Positions 47,483 through 57,154 of a stretch of 64,000 bases of DNA are shown here, in pieces. Under the pieces are notes generated by a model, which saw only the letters and a program-made list of their open reading frames with translations, did not search any database and was not told where the DNA came from. Source of the DNA: an uncultured Lachnospiraceae bacterium (GTDB taxonomy: Bacteria; Bacillota; Clostridia; Lachnospirales; Lachnospiraceae); the NCBI GenBank assembly GCA_947086895.1, contig CAMUAR010000008.1, positions 1 through 64,000 of the forward strand. The letters run 5' to 3'. The first letter of the stretch is position 1, and every line of letters begins with the position of its first letter. A program made the position numbers and the translations under genes.

Positions 47483-49507
47483 ATGGAAAAGAAACCTTAT
47501 TACATCACGACAGCAATTGCTTATACCTCAGGGAAACCGCATATTGGCAACACTTATGAGATTGTGCTTGCAGATAGCATTGCGCGTTATAAAAGGATGG
47601 AAGGATACGATGTTTATTTTCAGACTGGCACAGATGAGCATGGTCTGAAGGTTGAGCAAAAAGCATCTTTGGAGGGTGTTACTCCAAAACAGTTTGTGGA
47701 TGGTGTTGCAGGGGAAATTCGCCAGATCTGGGATTTAATGAATACTTCCTATGACAAGTTTATCCGAACAACAGATACAGACCACGAAAAGCAAGTGCAG
47801 AAAATTTTTAAAAAGCTTTATAACAAAGGTGATATTTATAAAAGCTCTTATGAAGGAATGTATTGTACTCCTTGCGAATCTTTCTGGACAGAATCGCAGC
47901 TTGTGGACGGAAAATGCCCGGACTGCGGCAGGGAGGTAAAACCAGCAAAAGAAGAAGCCTATTTCTTCCGTATGAGCAAGTATGCAGACCGTCTGATCGA
48001 GCATATTAATGCGCACCCGGAATTTATTCAGCCGGTTTCGCGAAAAAATGAGATGATGAATAATTTCCTTTTGCCGGGATTACAAGATTTATGTGTGTCG
48101 AGGACTTCATTTAAATGGGGAGTTCCAGTAGACTTTGATGACAAACATGTAGTTTATGTGTGGATTGATGCACTTTCTAATTATATTACGGGAATTGGCT
48201 ATGATGCGGACGGTGTACAGTCGGAGAAGTTTCAGAAATTCTGGCCTGCGGATTTGCATTTGATTGGAAAGGATATTCTGCGGTTCCATACGATTTACTG
48301 GCCGATTATGTTAATGGCGCTTGATGTGCCGCTGCCAAAACAGATTTTTGGGCATCCGTGGCTTTTGCGGACAGATGAGAATGGCAAGAGCGTGAAAATG
48401 AGCAAATCGCGTGGCAATGTGCTGTATGCAGATGATTTGGCGGATGTTTTCGGCGTGGACGCAGTGCGTTATTTTGTTTTGCATGAAATGCCGTTTGAAA
48501 GCGACGGCGCAGTCAGCTGGGAACTGATGGCAGAACGAATCAATTCTGATTTGGCGAACACGCTTGGCAATTTGGTAAATCGCACAATTTCTATGTCAAA
48601 TAAATATTTTGGTGGAATCGTTGAGGATGCCAGCGCAGAGGAAGAGGTGGATAATGATCTAAAAGCAGTTGCGGCAGGTGCAGCGAACCGCGTGGCAGAA
48701 AAAATGAAAGAGCTGCGCGTGGCAGATGCAATTACAGAAATATTTACTTTATTTAAACGCTGCAATAAATATATTGATGAGACAATGCCATGGGCGCTTG
48801 CGAAGGACGAGACAAAACAGGAACGCCTAAAGACCGTACTCTACAATCTTGCTGAGAGCATTTCCATCGGCGCAGTACTGATTGAGCCGTTTATGCCGGA
48901 AACATCCGGGAAAATTCTTGCACAGTTGAATGCACCGAAAAGAAGTTTTGAGGAATGTAAAAAATTTGGATGCTATGTTTCAGGGACAAAAGTAACCGAA
49001 ACGCCGGAAATTCTCTTTGCGCGTCTGGACTTAAAAGAAGTGCAAAAAAAAGCAATGGAAGTTGCCGAAGCACAGAAAGCAGAAGCAGAAAAGGAAGCAG
49101 CAGGTTTATCAGATAGTTCCGTGGATACTTCCAAAGATGCGGCAGAACAAGAGGAAAACGTTATCGATATTGAGACAAAGCCAGAAATTACTTACGATGA
49201 TTTTGCAAAGCTTCAATTTCAGGTTGGCGAGATTATTGCCTGCGAGGAAGTGAAAAAATCCAAAAAACTTTTGTGTTCTCAAGTAAAAATCGGCAGTCAG
49301 GTAAAGCAGATTGTATCAGGGATCAAAGCGCACTATACAGCGCAGGAGATGGTTGGGAAAAAGGTGATGGTGCTTGTAAACTTAAAGCCTGCCACTCTTG
49401 CTGGGATTGTTTCAGAAGGAATGCTATTATGCGCAGAAGATGAAAATGGAGAACTTGCTTTAATGACACCCGAAAAGCCGATGCCAGCAGGAGCAGAAAT
49501 TTGTTAG
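47483..49507 (+). CDS. metG: methionyl-tRNA synthetase
   Basis: The 674-aa enzyme charges methionine to tRNA. Class I motifs are present: the HIGH equivalent KPHIGN near residue 16 and KMSKS in GKSVKMSKSRGNV. CTPCESFW...CPDCGREV is the zinc-binding knuckle. The C-terminal 100 residues (DFAKLQFQVGEIIACEEVKKSKKLL...) form the appended tRNA-binding domain seen in dimeric bacterial enzymes. An alanine/glutamate-rich linker joins it. ATG 47483 follows AAGAGGA; a T-box leader controls it. Confidence 0.98.
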   Translation: MEKKPYYITTAIAYTSGKPHIGNTYEIVLADSIARYKRMEGYDVYFQTGTDEHGLKVEQKASLEGVTPKQFVDGVAGEIRQIWDLMNTSYDKFIRTTDTDHEKQVQKIFKKLYNKGDIYKSSYEGMYCTPCESFWTESQLVDGKCPDCGREVKPAKEEAYFFRMSKYADRLIEHINAHPEFIQPVSRKNEMMNNFLLPGLQDLCVSRTSFKWGVPVDFDDKHVVYVWIDALSNYITGIGYDADGVQSEKFQKFWPADLHLIGKDILRFHTIYWPIMLMALDVPLPKQIFGHPWLLRTDENGKSVKMSKSRGNVLYADDLADVFGVDAVRYFVLHEMPFESDGAVSWELMAERINSDLANTLGNLVNRTISMSNKYFGGIVEDASAEEEVDNDLKAVAAGAANRVAEKMKELRVADAITEIFTLFKRCNKYIDETMPWALAKDETKQERLKTVLYNLAESISIGAVLIEPFMPETSGKILAQLNAPKRSFEECKKFGCYVSGTKVTETPEILFARLDLKEVQKKAMEVAEAQKAEAEKEAAGLSDSSVDTSKDAAEQEENVIDIETKPEITYDDFAKLQFQVGEIIACEEVKKSKKLLCSQVKIGSQVKQIVSGIKAHYTAQEMVGKKVMVLVNLKPATLAGIVSEGMLLCAEDENGELALMTPEKPMPAGAEIC

Positions 49508-49576
49508 ATTCGGTTTGTGACTTATATTATTTTTGATTCTTTTATTGCAAATATTTGCGGTGTATTTAAAGTGAGA

Positions 49577-49617
49577 TGTATCAGGACTGGTTTTTATTTT
49601 TAAAATCAGTCCTGATG
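49577..49617. terminator. hairpin downstream of metG, possible terminator
   Basis: ATCAGGACTG and CAGTCCTGAT are perfect inverse complements of ten bases around a T- and A-rich loop. The poly-T lies in the loop, not behind the stem, so termination on the plus strand is uncertain. Confidence 0.5.
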
Positions 49618-49647
49618 TGCAAATTGTAAGTATTTTTGTAAAAACCC

Positions 49648-49676
49648 TTGAAAAATATAGATTACTTTGCTAGAAT
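49648..49676 (+). promoter_or_regulatory. promoter of the structured leader
   Basis: TTGAAA (49648-49653) and TAGAAT (49671-49676) are spaced by 17 bases. The structured RNA starts right behind it, at 49681. Confidence 0.65.
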
Positions 49677-49680
49677 AGTA

Positions 49681-49771
49681 GGGGCGAACAAATGTTTAAC
49701 CCCAGAGTTCCTGATGGGCAGGAACTGCCTGTTGTACAGGCAATGCAGACGGTAAAAATCCGTTTTTCTGC
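49681..49771 (+). ncRNA. candidate structured leader RNA with attenuator hairpin
   Basis: Four hairpins follow one another: GGGG/CCCC (49681-49703) with inner AACA/TGTT; AGTTCCTG/CAGGAACT (49706-49713/49719-49726); TGCCTG/CAGGCA (49726-49731/49737-49742); and ACGG/CCGT (49749-49752/49760-49763) followed by TTTTT, which looks like an intrinsic terminator. The gene at 49806 starts 35 bases later. The shape fits a short riboswitch or attenuator, or a terminated small RNA. It does not match the consensus of any riboswitch I remember. Confidence 0.55.
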
Positions 49772-49805
49772 GGGATATCAATGTTGAGTGATGAAGGAGG
49801 ATATC

Positions 49806-50942
49806 ATGTTAGAAGAGTTAAAGGGAAGAGCTCAGAAATCTGCAAAAACAAGAATCATCGGATGGGCAATTACAATTGTGGTTTTGATGATTGCACCTTT
49901 GTTTGCGCCAATTCAGATGATTTTAGGTCCAAAAGATCTGACGGGAAAAACAAACCTTGATTACAGCAAATACGAAGGAAAATATGTAAGCCTGGATGTT
50001 TCCTATGTACTGGGCTACTATATGGAAGAATATACGGTTGACAAGTCGAACCGCAGAACTTCAACAAACAAGTATGGCTATATTGTTTACAACTATGATG
50101 ATAATTCCTGTGTCGGCGTTTGGCTTCCAAAGTCGGAGGACAGCCAGATGCAGAAGAAGATTGACGCGACGCTGGAGTTCCTTCTTTCCGGCACCGAGGC
50201 CAGCGAGTCCAAGAAAGTAAAAGGTACGTTAAAACCTCTGACGGGTCAGGAACTGGACTTTTATAAAGAATCCATTGAAGAACTGGAAGAGTATATACCA
50301 GGTATTGTGGAGGCATCCGCATATTACTACATAGATTATGAATCCGTCAACAAGATTCCTACTTATGTAATTTACCTTATCTATATTGTATGTGCAATTG
50401 GTGTGATTATGATTATTATCAGTCTTATACAGCTGCTCTCAAAGAAGTCGGAAAAGGATCTGAACAAATTTATTGCGGCGAATCCTGGTGTAACAGAGGC
50501 GCAGATTGACAGCGATATGCGCGCTGCGGTGCGTATCGGTAAGAAGAACGCTATTTTTGCCGGTCAGCGGTTTACAGTATGGCAGGTAAACACAGCAGTT
50601 AAGATTCTGGACAACAGTAAACTTGTATGGGCTTATTACTATCGTGTAACTGGAAGAAATTCTGTCAGCCAGACAAGAATTTTTAATATTGATCATAAGA
50701 TGATTGCAATTAATGCGTCGAAAGATGCTTCGGACAAGCTGTTGTCCGCTTATGTTGCAACTCAGCCGCACATGATTATCGGGTATAAGTCAGAGCTTGA
50801 GAAACAGTACAACAAAGATTTCCGCGGTTTCCTGGATCTGTGCTATAACAATGCGGGACAGAACAGCGATAATTCCGGCGAGAATGACGGTTATACAACA
50901 CAGTTTAACAATGAAAGCACATCAAATCAGGATGAATTTTAA
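49806..50942 (+). CDS. DUF6709-like membrane protein
   Basis: The 378-aa protein has an N-terminal membrane segment (IIGWAITIVVLMIAPLFAPI), a long external domain (YVSLDVSYVLGYYMEEY...), a second segment (TYVIYLIYIVCAIGVIMIIISLIQLL) and a cytoplasmic part, ending in an Asn/Ser-rich tail. The pattern resembles DUF6709 proteins of Lachnospiraceae, from memory. Function is unknown. ATG 49806 is six bases behind AAGGAGG. A structured RNA leader precedes it, so its expression may respond to a small molecule. Confidence 0.72.
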   Translation: MLEELKGRAQKSAKTRIIGWAITIVVLMIAPLFAPIQMILGPKDLTGKTNLDYSKYEGKYVSLDVSYVLGYYMEEYTVDKSNRRTSTNKYGYIVYNYDDNSCVGVWLPKSEDSQMQKKIDATLEFLLSGTEASESKKVKGTLKPLTGQELDFYKESIEELEEYIPGIVEASAYYYIDYESVNKIPTYVIYLIYIVCAIGVIMIIISLIQLLSKKSEKDLNKFIAANPGVTEAQIDSDMRAAVRIGKKNAIFAGQRFTVWQVNTAVKILDNSKLVWAYYYRVTGRNSVSQTRIFNIDHKMIAINASKDASDKLLSAYVATQPHMIIGYKSELEKQYNKDFRGFLDLCYNNAGQNSDNSGENDGYTTQFNNESTSNQDEF

Positions 50943-51082
50943 ATAATCTTTGGAACAGTTTATATTGCTTATAAAACAAAGATTAAGAGAAAGATTTTGT
51001 TTTTATTTCTGTGAGATAAGGCGATTCGAAAAATAAAAGTTTTTTTGAATCGTTATGGTTTTGTAGGCATTGATAAAAAGGG

Positions 51083-51128
51083 GAGGGTTCAGAAAGCCAT
51101 TATTCTCTGGCTTTTTGAACCCTCTTTC
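51083..51128 (+). terminator. intrinsic terminator
   Basis: GAGGGTTCA (51083-51091) pairs with TGAACCCTC (51116-51124), extended inward by AAAGCCA/TGGCTTT, and is followed by TTTC. It ends the plus-strand transcript of the DUF6709-like gene. Confidence 0.8.
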
Positions 51129-51185
51129 ATTCCAGTACCTGAATTTTTGAACTTAAAAACAATCAAAGAAAATGGCTGTCTGCAA

Positions 51186-51869
51186 TTAAACAAGAAGTGC
51201 CTGTGCTTTTTCAAAACGTTTGTAGAATTCCTGATAAAATGCTGCTTCTGCTGTTTCTGGTATCTTGTCAGATACCGAGTATGCTGTGCGGTAAAATGTA
51301 TGGAGCAGATATAGCTGCGCTTGGCGTACCGTTTCGGGCGGGCAGGACAAAAGCTGGTTTTCCAGATCCTCCAGAAAGTAGTGCCAGTCATTGATAAATT
51401 TTTGATTTTGCGGCAGCAGTACAGTATCGATCCACTTGCTGACTTTCGTCTTTGTACGTGGTTTTGGACATTCTTTGGTTTGAAGAATATAACAGAAAGT
51501 ACGCTTGGAATAATATCTTCCAAGCGGAAACATCCGGCAGAAGCCTGGGCGGAAAGCGTGGATATCACATCGTCCAAGATGATTTAAAAATGGACAGCAG
51601 CCAGTATTTTGCTGGAATTTTAAATGAGGTAAAATAATGCCGTCGATCAATTCAAGTTCAATCTTTTCACCAGTGATCAGATCATCAAAGCTGCAGGAAA
51701 GAGCCATAGACAGCCGAAAGCAGTCCAGCGGGTCCAAAAGTATGGTATCTACCATTTCATGGCAGCATTTTGAGCAGCCGACGCAGTCGCGGCAGTCTGC
51801 GCGCACCATATCATCAAGCAGGTAAAACCTGCCGTCTGTAATTTCATTTAAATCAATATTTCGCTTCAT
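51186..51869 (-). CDS. YkgJ-family cysteine-cluster protein
   Basis: The 227-aa protein carries the zinc/iron-binding cysteine pattern of the YkgJ (CxxCxxxCC) family: ADCRDCVGCSKCCHEMV near the N-terminus, then GCCPFLNHLGRCDIHAFRPGFCRMFPLG. Eight or more cysteines are placed as in the family. Such proteins may bind a metal cluster, but no reaction is established. AAGGAG precedes the ATG. It stands alone. Confidence 0.85.
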   Translation of the reverse strand: MKRNIDLNEITDGRFYLLDDMVRADCRDCVGCSKCCHEMVDTILLDPLDCFRLSMALSCSFDDLITGEKIELELIDGIILPHLKFQQNTGCCPFLNHLGRCDIHAFRPGFCRMFPLGRYYSKRTFCYILQTKECPKPRTKTKVSKWIDTVLLPQNQKFINDWHYFLEDLENQLLSCPPETVRQAQLYLLHTFYRTAYSVSDKIPETAEAAFYQEFYKRFEKAQALLV

Positions 51870-52104
51870 CTAGGTATCTCCTTCCTGGGGAAGCAAAAAA
51901 ATTTGTAAGTTTGTAAAGTATTTCGAAAGCTTCACACCAAAGAGTACAACAAAAAGAGCCAATAAGATAACCGAACAACAGTATTATTATAGGCGATAAA
52001 GAGGACAATAGCAATACAAGAAAGCATTTTAAATTATAGTTTTAAGGTTTGCAGGTATCCGTTTGACAACCAAAATACAACAATACAAGGGGGATTGAAT
52101 TATT

Positions 52105-53493
52105 ATGGAAGATCAGAAAAAAACACAACTATTTGAAAGTATGCCAATTTCCAAGGCGGTATTTACATTGGCAGTACCAACAATTATCAGCTCTCTTGTT
52201 ATGGTGATTTACAATCTCGCTGATACCTATTTTGTTGGAATGCTGAACGATCCAATTCAAAATGCAGCAGTTACACTTGCAGCTCCAGTACTTTTGGCAT
52301 TTAATGCAGTCAATAACCTGTTTGGCGTCGGCTCGTCAAGTATGATGAGCAGGGCGCTTGGAAAGCGTGACTATACTACAGTATACCAAAGTTCAGCGTT
52401 CGGGTTTTACTGTGCGCTTGCCTGCGGCATCCTGTTTTCTGTGCTTTTTACTTCCTTTCAGACGCCTCTTTTAAAAGTGCTTGGCGCGAATGCTGACACA
52501 GCGGGAAAAACAGCAGAATATCTGAAATGGACGGTCAGTTTTGGCGCAGCCCCAGCAATTTTAAATGTTGTTATGGCGTACCTTGTACGTGCAGAAGGCG
52601 CGTCGCTTCATGCCAGTCTTGGCACAATGAGCGGATGTCTGCTCAATATTATACTTGATCCAATTTTTATTTTGCCGTGGGGACTTGGACTCGGTGCGGC
52701 AGGAGCAGGACTTGCAACCTTTTTGTCAAATTGTGTGGCGTGTCTGTATTTTTTTGTACTGTTATTTATCAAAAGGGGGCATACTTATGTGTGCATTAAG
52801 CCGTCAATGTTCCGTTTTCGCAAGCCGGTAGTTCTTGGAGTCTGTGCTGTTGGAATTCCAGCTTCCATACAAAATCTTCTAAATGTAACTGGAATGACAG
52901 TACTTAATAATTTTACTGCTTCCTACGGTGCAGACGCAGTCGCTGCAATGGGGATTGTGCAAAAAATCAATATGGTTCCGATGAATATTGCAATGGGACT
53001 GTCGCAGGGAATTATGCCTTTAGTAAGTTATAATTACGCAAGCGGCAATGTAGCAAGAATGAAAAAAACCGTGCTGTTTGCGACAAAAATTACGCTTTGC
53101 TTTCTGTTTGCGGTATCAGCAGGATATTATATCGGAGCAGGACCGCTGACTTCGCTTTTTATGAAGGATGAAGGAATTATTGCTTACGGGACAAAATTTC
53201 TGCGCGGAATGTGCTTTGCACTGCCATTTTTAAGTATGGATTTTATGGCGGTCGGAGTGTTCCAGGCGTGCGGGCTTGGGCATAATGCGCTTTTGTTTGC
53301 TCTGCTGCGCAAAATTATTCTGGAAATTCCAGCTCTGTATCTGTTAAATTATTTAGTTCCATTGTATGGGCTTGCTTATGCTCAGTTTGTGGCAGAATTT
53401 ATCTTGGCGGTAGCTGCTGTTCTTGTATTGCTAAGACTGTTTCGAAAGCTGGAAAAAAATAATAATAACAGAAAACAAACAGAAAATAAATAG
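52105..53493 (+). CDS. MATE-family efflux transporter
   Basis: With 462 aa and about twelve membrane segments this is a Na+/H+-driven multidrug and toxin extrusion protein: ISKAVFTLAVPTIISSLVMVIYNLADTYFVG at the start and the repeat-related GIPASIQNLLNVTGMTVLNNF in the second half. GGGGG precedes the ATG. Substrate unknown. Confidence 0.93.
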   Translation: MEDQKKTQLFESMPISKAVFTLAVPTIISSLVMVIYNLADTYFVGMLNDPIQNAAVTLAAPVLLAFNAVNNLFGVGSSSMMSRALGKRDYTTVYQSSAFGFYCALACGILFSVLFTSFQTPLLKVLGANADTAGKTAEYLKWTVSFGAAPAILNVVMAYLVRAEGASLHASLGTMSGCLLNIILDPIFILPWGLGLGAAGAGLATFLSNCVACLYFFVLLFIKRGHTYVCIKPSMFRFRKPVVLGVCAVGIPASIQNLLNVTGMTVLNNFTASYGADAVAAMGIVQKINMVPMNIAMGLSQGIMPLVSYNYASGNVARMKKTVLFATKITLCFLFAVSAGYYIGAGPLTSLFMKDEGIIAYGTKFLRGMCFALPFLSMDFMAVGVFQACGLGHNALLFALLRKIILEIPALYLLNYLVPLYGLAYAQFVAEFILAVAAVLVLLRLFRKLEKNNNNRKQTENK

Positions 53494-53634
53494 TACATTT
53501 TATTGTGTCAAAGCAACAGATTTCCTACTGGTATATTAAAAGCTTATTTTTGCTATTTGCACGCCCTGATTTTGCACAGCATAAAATAGTAAAATGGATT
53601 TTTTAATTGCCTGTTTGACGGCAAAAGGAGAACT

Positions 53635-53817
53635 ATGACTTCTTGTGAATTGGCAGCTTATGTTTCATCTCTTGCCTGCGCAATTTCCAGATGCAGCAGC
53701 GCGGAGGAGATGGAATTAATGTCCGCGGTATTTATTCAGTTAGGAGAAACACTTCACACCATGCTGACACACGATGAAATCTGCCGCAGAAAAGAAGAAA
53801 AAAATAAAAGAGATTAA
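53635..53817 (+). CDS. small DUF6774-like protein
   Basis: A 60-aa protein, MTSCELAAYVSSLACAISRC...LMSAVFIQLGETL, fits the small DUF6774 family common in Lachnospiraceae (from memory). AAGGAG precedes the ATG, and a small hairpin TTGCC/GGCAA lies directly upstream. Role unknown. Confidence 0.7.
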   Translation: MTSCELAAYVSSLACAISRCSSAEEMELMSAVFIQLGETLHTMLTHDEICRRKEEKNKRD

Positions 53818-54264
53818 AAAAATCAAAATACAATTATAATGTACCTAGATATTTGATCATTGATTTCAACAAAGCAGAAAAAGAAAAAGCTGCCGGTGAT
53901 AAAGATGTATTTGCCATATCTGAACGGTTAATAAAACAGAATACAAAAGCATATAAAATTTCACGATCTTGATCTGTATGCCTGCTGAAGCAGGCATACG
54001 AGAGTTAGCGAGGAACATAATAAAAATTATTAAATTCCAATCGGATAGTCTCTGTGGTATTCGTCAGTGTGCATTGAAAAAGTGTAACGACGTGCGGTGA
54101 CTGACTAGATATAGAAAAATATCAGACCATTGGAAAGATTCTTTCAAATAATCCCAAAACTTTGAGAAATTTGAGAGGATAGACTACATAATTTGACAGC
54201 TTACAGTTTATCTAAGAGCAAAAAAACAGGATTTATAGCAATAATTATGAAAGGGGACATTTTG
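53818..54264. other. gene remnant and hairpin
   Basis: An open stretch ending ...DKDVFAISERLIKQNTKAYKI before TGA at about 53970 looks like the C-terminus of a lost small protein, but no start is present. A perfect nine-pair hairpin, GTATGCCTG/CAGGCATAC (53976-53984/53991-53999), follows. The rest shows no gene. Confidence 0.35.
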
Positions 54265-54642
54265 ATGACAGAACAAGACAGGGAAGTAGCTATTCGGACA
54301 ATAAAGGATATTCTCCATACTCTTCACGAAAAAAGGTACGAGGATTTGCCATCCTGTGTGGATGAGATGGAGTGGGATGATACAGAGGTAATCAGGGAGT
54401 GCATTCAGGGTACATTGGATATAAACGATTTTGATACTTTCGATGAATATGGAGTTCCCTGCAATTTTCATCCTCGCTATGAGTACCATCATGAAGTGGA
54501 ATTTTATGAGCGCTCGGATGGTTTTGACGCAGAGTATGACTTGACTTCTGGAGGAGAACTGGTTAATTTGCGTCTGCAGCTTGAGTTTTTGTATTTGAAA
54601 GACGGAGTGAAACGTATCTTTCGCACGATAGACCCAACGTGA
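54265..54642 (+). CDS. small acidic protein of unknown function
   Basis: The 125-aa product begins MTEQDREVAIRTIKDILHTL and contains HPRYEYHHEVEFYERSDGF and LVNLRLQLEFLYLKDGVKRIF. The pattern of helices followed by strands suggests an NTF2-like fold (inference). AAAGGGG lies eight bases before ATG 54265; the frame is open 24 codons upstream. Confidence 0.6.
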   Translation: MTEQDREVAIRTIKDILHTLHEKRYEDLPSCVDEMEWDDTEVIRECIQGTLDINDFDTFDEYGVPCNFHPRYEYHHEVEFYERSDGFDAEYDLTSGGELVNLRLQLEFLYLKDGVKRIFRTIDPT

Positions 54643-54869
54643 CGATAGAGTGTATTTTAACAACGTCCAGTTTGAAGAACTGCATCTAGTTAAAAATAAA
54701 ATAATAGTCAATTCAGGAACTGTTGAAGGAAAAAAGTTCAAATAGCATATATGCAATATACTTCTAATACTGCACAAATAATTTCTAGGATAAAAAAAGT
54801 TTGATCAAGGTAAAGAAAAAAACGCATTGGATAATGTGCAAAACAATTATTTTGGAAAGGGAAAAGGTT

Positions 54870-55703
54870 ATGTATTACGAAAAAGTGTATCTTGAAGATT
54901 ATTTTTCAGGGCTTGTAAAAGGCGGGAGAAAAACCTGTGTAACGCTTTATATTCCAAGTATTTCGCAGGAAATCAACGCTGCTGCTATGTATCCGTGCGT
55001 GGTGATTTGTCCGGGAGGCGGATATGGCTATTTGTCGGAACGCGAAGGTGAACCAGCAGCACTGCGGCTTTTAGGAAGTGGAATTGCGGCGGCGGTGGTT
55101 CATTATGTATGCGGCGAACATTATCCGGCTCAGCTGCTTCAGGTTCTTGCTGCGGTTACTTACCTTCGCAGAAACAGTGAAAAGCTTCATATTAACCAGA
55201 ATAAGATTGCGGTTATGGGTTTTTCCGCAGGAGGGCATTTGGCTTGTTCCGCAGGGCTTTTCTGGAAAGAAAAATTTGTTTGCAGCGCACTGGATATCAG
55301 CGAGGGAGAAGATAAACCAAATGGTATGATCTTGTGTTATCCGGTGATTACTTCAGGGCAGTATGCGCACAGAGATAGTTTTTTCCGTTTATTGGGAGAA
55401 GAACCGGAACCTGAGCTTTTGGAGAAAATGTCGTTGGAAAAGCAGGTTACAGAAGATGCTCCTCAGGCATTTTTATGGCATACAGCAGAGGATGGAGCTG
55501 TTCCCGTGGAAAATTCTCTGTTGATGGCTGTGGCTCTGCACGAAAAGGGAATACCAGTGGAAATGCATATTTATCCGCATGGGCATCACGGGTTTTCCCT
55601 CTGCGACGACACGGTGAACAAGCCGGAAGATATCGGAAGTGCCGCAATTTATTGTGCAGATTGGATAACGCATTGTATCCGTTGGATTAAGGAAGTATTG
55701 TGA
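54870..55703 (+). CDS. alpha/beta hydrolase (esterase family)
   Basis: This 277-aa enzyme is a BD-FAE/esterase-like alpha/beta hydrolase. CPGGGYGYLSEREGEPAALRL is the oxyanion-hole segment, GFSAGGHLA holds the nucleophile serine, the acid lies near HTAEDGAVPVENS and the histidine is in YPHGHHGFSL. No signal peptide, so cytoplasmic. Such enzymes often remove acetyl or acyl groups from imported oligosaccharides. AAGGG lies before ATG 54870. Confidence 0.85.
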   Translation: MYYEKVYLEDYFSGLVKGGRKTCVTLYIPSISQEINAAAMYPCVVICPGGGYGYLSEREGEPAALRLLGSGIAAAVVHYVCGEHYPAQLLQVLAAVTYLRRNSEKLHINQNKIAVMGFSAGGHLACSAGLFWKEKFVCSALDISEGEDKPNGMILCYPVITSGQYAHRDSFFRLLGEEPEPELLEKMSLEKQVTEDAPQAFLWHTAEDGAVPVENSLLMAVALHEKGIPVEMHIYPHGHHGFSLCDDTVNKPEDIGSAAIYCADWITHCIRWIKEVL

Positions 55704-55707
55704 GAAG

Positions 55708-55755
55708 AAGTTCTAAAGACGGTTCCGTCTTATGACAAAACGCCAAGAACTTCTA
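55708..55755. terminator. inverted repeat between esterase and beta-lactamase-like gene
   Basis: AGAAGTTCT and AGAACTTCT are perfect inverse complements with an inner GACGG/CCGTC hairpin. No T-run follows, so a terminator role is only possible. Confidence 0.4.
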
Positions 55756-55863
55756 GGAGCTGCTCTGCAGCTTTGTTTCACACTGAAAAATTTCTGATGG
55801 AATTTTTCATCTGGATTTGAGATTCCACAGAGCAAAATCATGGCGGCACACTGTACTTTGTGT

Positions 55864-55921
55864 CTGTGCGTTACAAAGCCTATGGCTTGGCACAAAGTTG
55901 CTTATAGAAAAAGTAACACAG
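55864..55921 (+). promoter_or_regulatory. pre-RBS hairpin before the beta-lactamase-like gene
   Basis: GTTAC (55870-55874) pairs with GTAAC (55913-55917), and CTGT pairs with ACAG outside a two-base bulge. The loop contains AAGCC/GGCTT and an A-run. The segment GAAATGGGG with the binding site follows directly, as in the other cases. Confidence 0.5.
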
Positions 55922-55935
55922 AAATGGGGATTATT

Positions 55936-57108
55936 ATGATAGATAAAGTTTATAATGTAATAAAGGACTCGATTGACAGCGGAAGTACAGCAGGTGCAAA
56001 TTTGCTGGTGTTAAAAGATGGAAAAGAAGTGGTTTACTGTGATTATGGTTTCCGCGATCTGGAAAATCATATTGCGATAAGCCGTGACACGATTTTCCGG
56101 CTTTATTCGCAGACAAAACCGATTACAGCCGCTGCGACAGTTTTGCTGGCGTCGGAGGGAAAAATTGATCTCTCTGCGGATATTGCGGAATATTTGCCGG
56201 AATTCCAGAATCAGTTTGTCAATGTAAATGGAAGGCGCGTTCCAGCCACAAGACATATTACAGGCAAAGACTTATTAAATATGACTTCTGGTTTGGCGTA
56301 TCCAGATGAGATGACGGTCGGCGGCAGAAAGTCTGCAAATATTTTCTGGCAGGTTGGAAACAGGCTTTATACAGATAAACCTGTTACAACAGAGGAATTT
56401 TCTAAGATGATGGCGGGGATTGATTTGTGCTTTGAGCCTGGAGAAAGATTTATGTATGGAATTTCGGCGGATATTCTTGGGGCTTTGGTGGAGAGAGTTT
56501 CCGGCGTAAGCTTTGGAGAATTTCTCAACAAGCGCTTTTTTGAACCGCTGGAAATGCAGGATACAGATTTTTATGTTCCAAAGGAAAAGGCGGGGAGACT
56601 TGCAAAGGTTTATGATGGTTTTGGCGCGGAACTTCACGAGCTGAAAACAGATCATCTTGGGCTGCGCTACATGCGTGATGTTCCGCCAGCTTTTGAATCG
56701 GGAGGCGCAGGTCTTTGTTCAACACTTGATGACTATTCGCATTTTGGATGTATGCTCTTACATATGGGTGAGTATAAAGGCAGAAAAATTATGCCTGCGC
56801 AGGCGGTAAGATTTATGACGCGCGGCGGTCTTTGCGCGGCGCAGAAACCTTGGCTGAAAATGGGCTGGGATTGGCTTGGAGGATATACCTACGGCAGCTT
56901 GATGCGCATTTGTGACAACGAGGCGGAAACGACCGTTTTTTCTTCGGAAGGAGAATACGGCTGGGACGGCTGGCTGGGAACATTCTTTTCGAACGAACCA
57001 AAACATGGAATTACAATGCTGATGGGTGTTCAGCAGGCAGGTATGGGCAGAACAGCAACGCTTGCGCGCATGTTAAAAAATGTTGTGATGGCAGAACTTG
57101 CAGATTAA
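55936..57108 (+). CDS. serine beta-lactamase-like (class C) hydrolase
   Basis: The 390-aa protein belongs to the beta-lactamase/PBP-like serine hydrolases. The S-x-x-K motif is RLYSQTKPI (serine near residue 57), the tyrosine motif is MYGISADILG, and a C-terminal G-W-D-G-W-L-G-T segment stands for the third motif. There is no signal peptide, so it acts in the cytoplasm and is more likely an esterase than a drug-resistance enzyme. ATG 55936 follows GGGG by six bases. Confidence 0.85.
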   Translation: MIDKVYNVIKDSIDSGSTAGANLLVLKDGKEVVYCDYGFRDLENHIAISRDTIFRLYSQTKPITAAATVLLASEGKIDLSADIAEYLPEFQNQFVNVNGRRVPATRHITGKDLLNMTSGLAYPDEMTVGGRKSANIFWQVGNRLYTDKPVTTEEFSKMMAGIDLCFEPGERFMYGISADILGALVERVSGVSFGEFLNKRFFEPLEMQDTDFYVPKEKAGRLAKVYDGFGAELHELKTDHLGLRYMRDVPPAFESGGAGLCSTLDDYSHFGCMLLHMGEYKGRKIMPAQAVRFMTRGGLCAAQKPWLKMGWDWLGGYTYGSLMRICDNEAETTVFSSEGEYGWDGWLGTFFSNEPKHGITMLMGVQQAGMGRTATLARMLKNVVMAELAD

Positions 57109-57154
57109 AATTTGCACTTCCATTTTGAAAAAATCTTCAATAAAAATTTATATC

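Noticed and set aside
49681..49771. c-di-GMP or preQ1 riboswitch
   Set aside because: The conserved core bases of those aptamers are not present in the leader.
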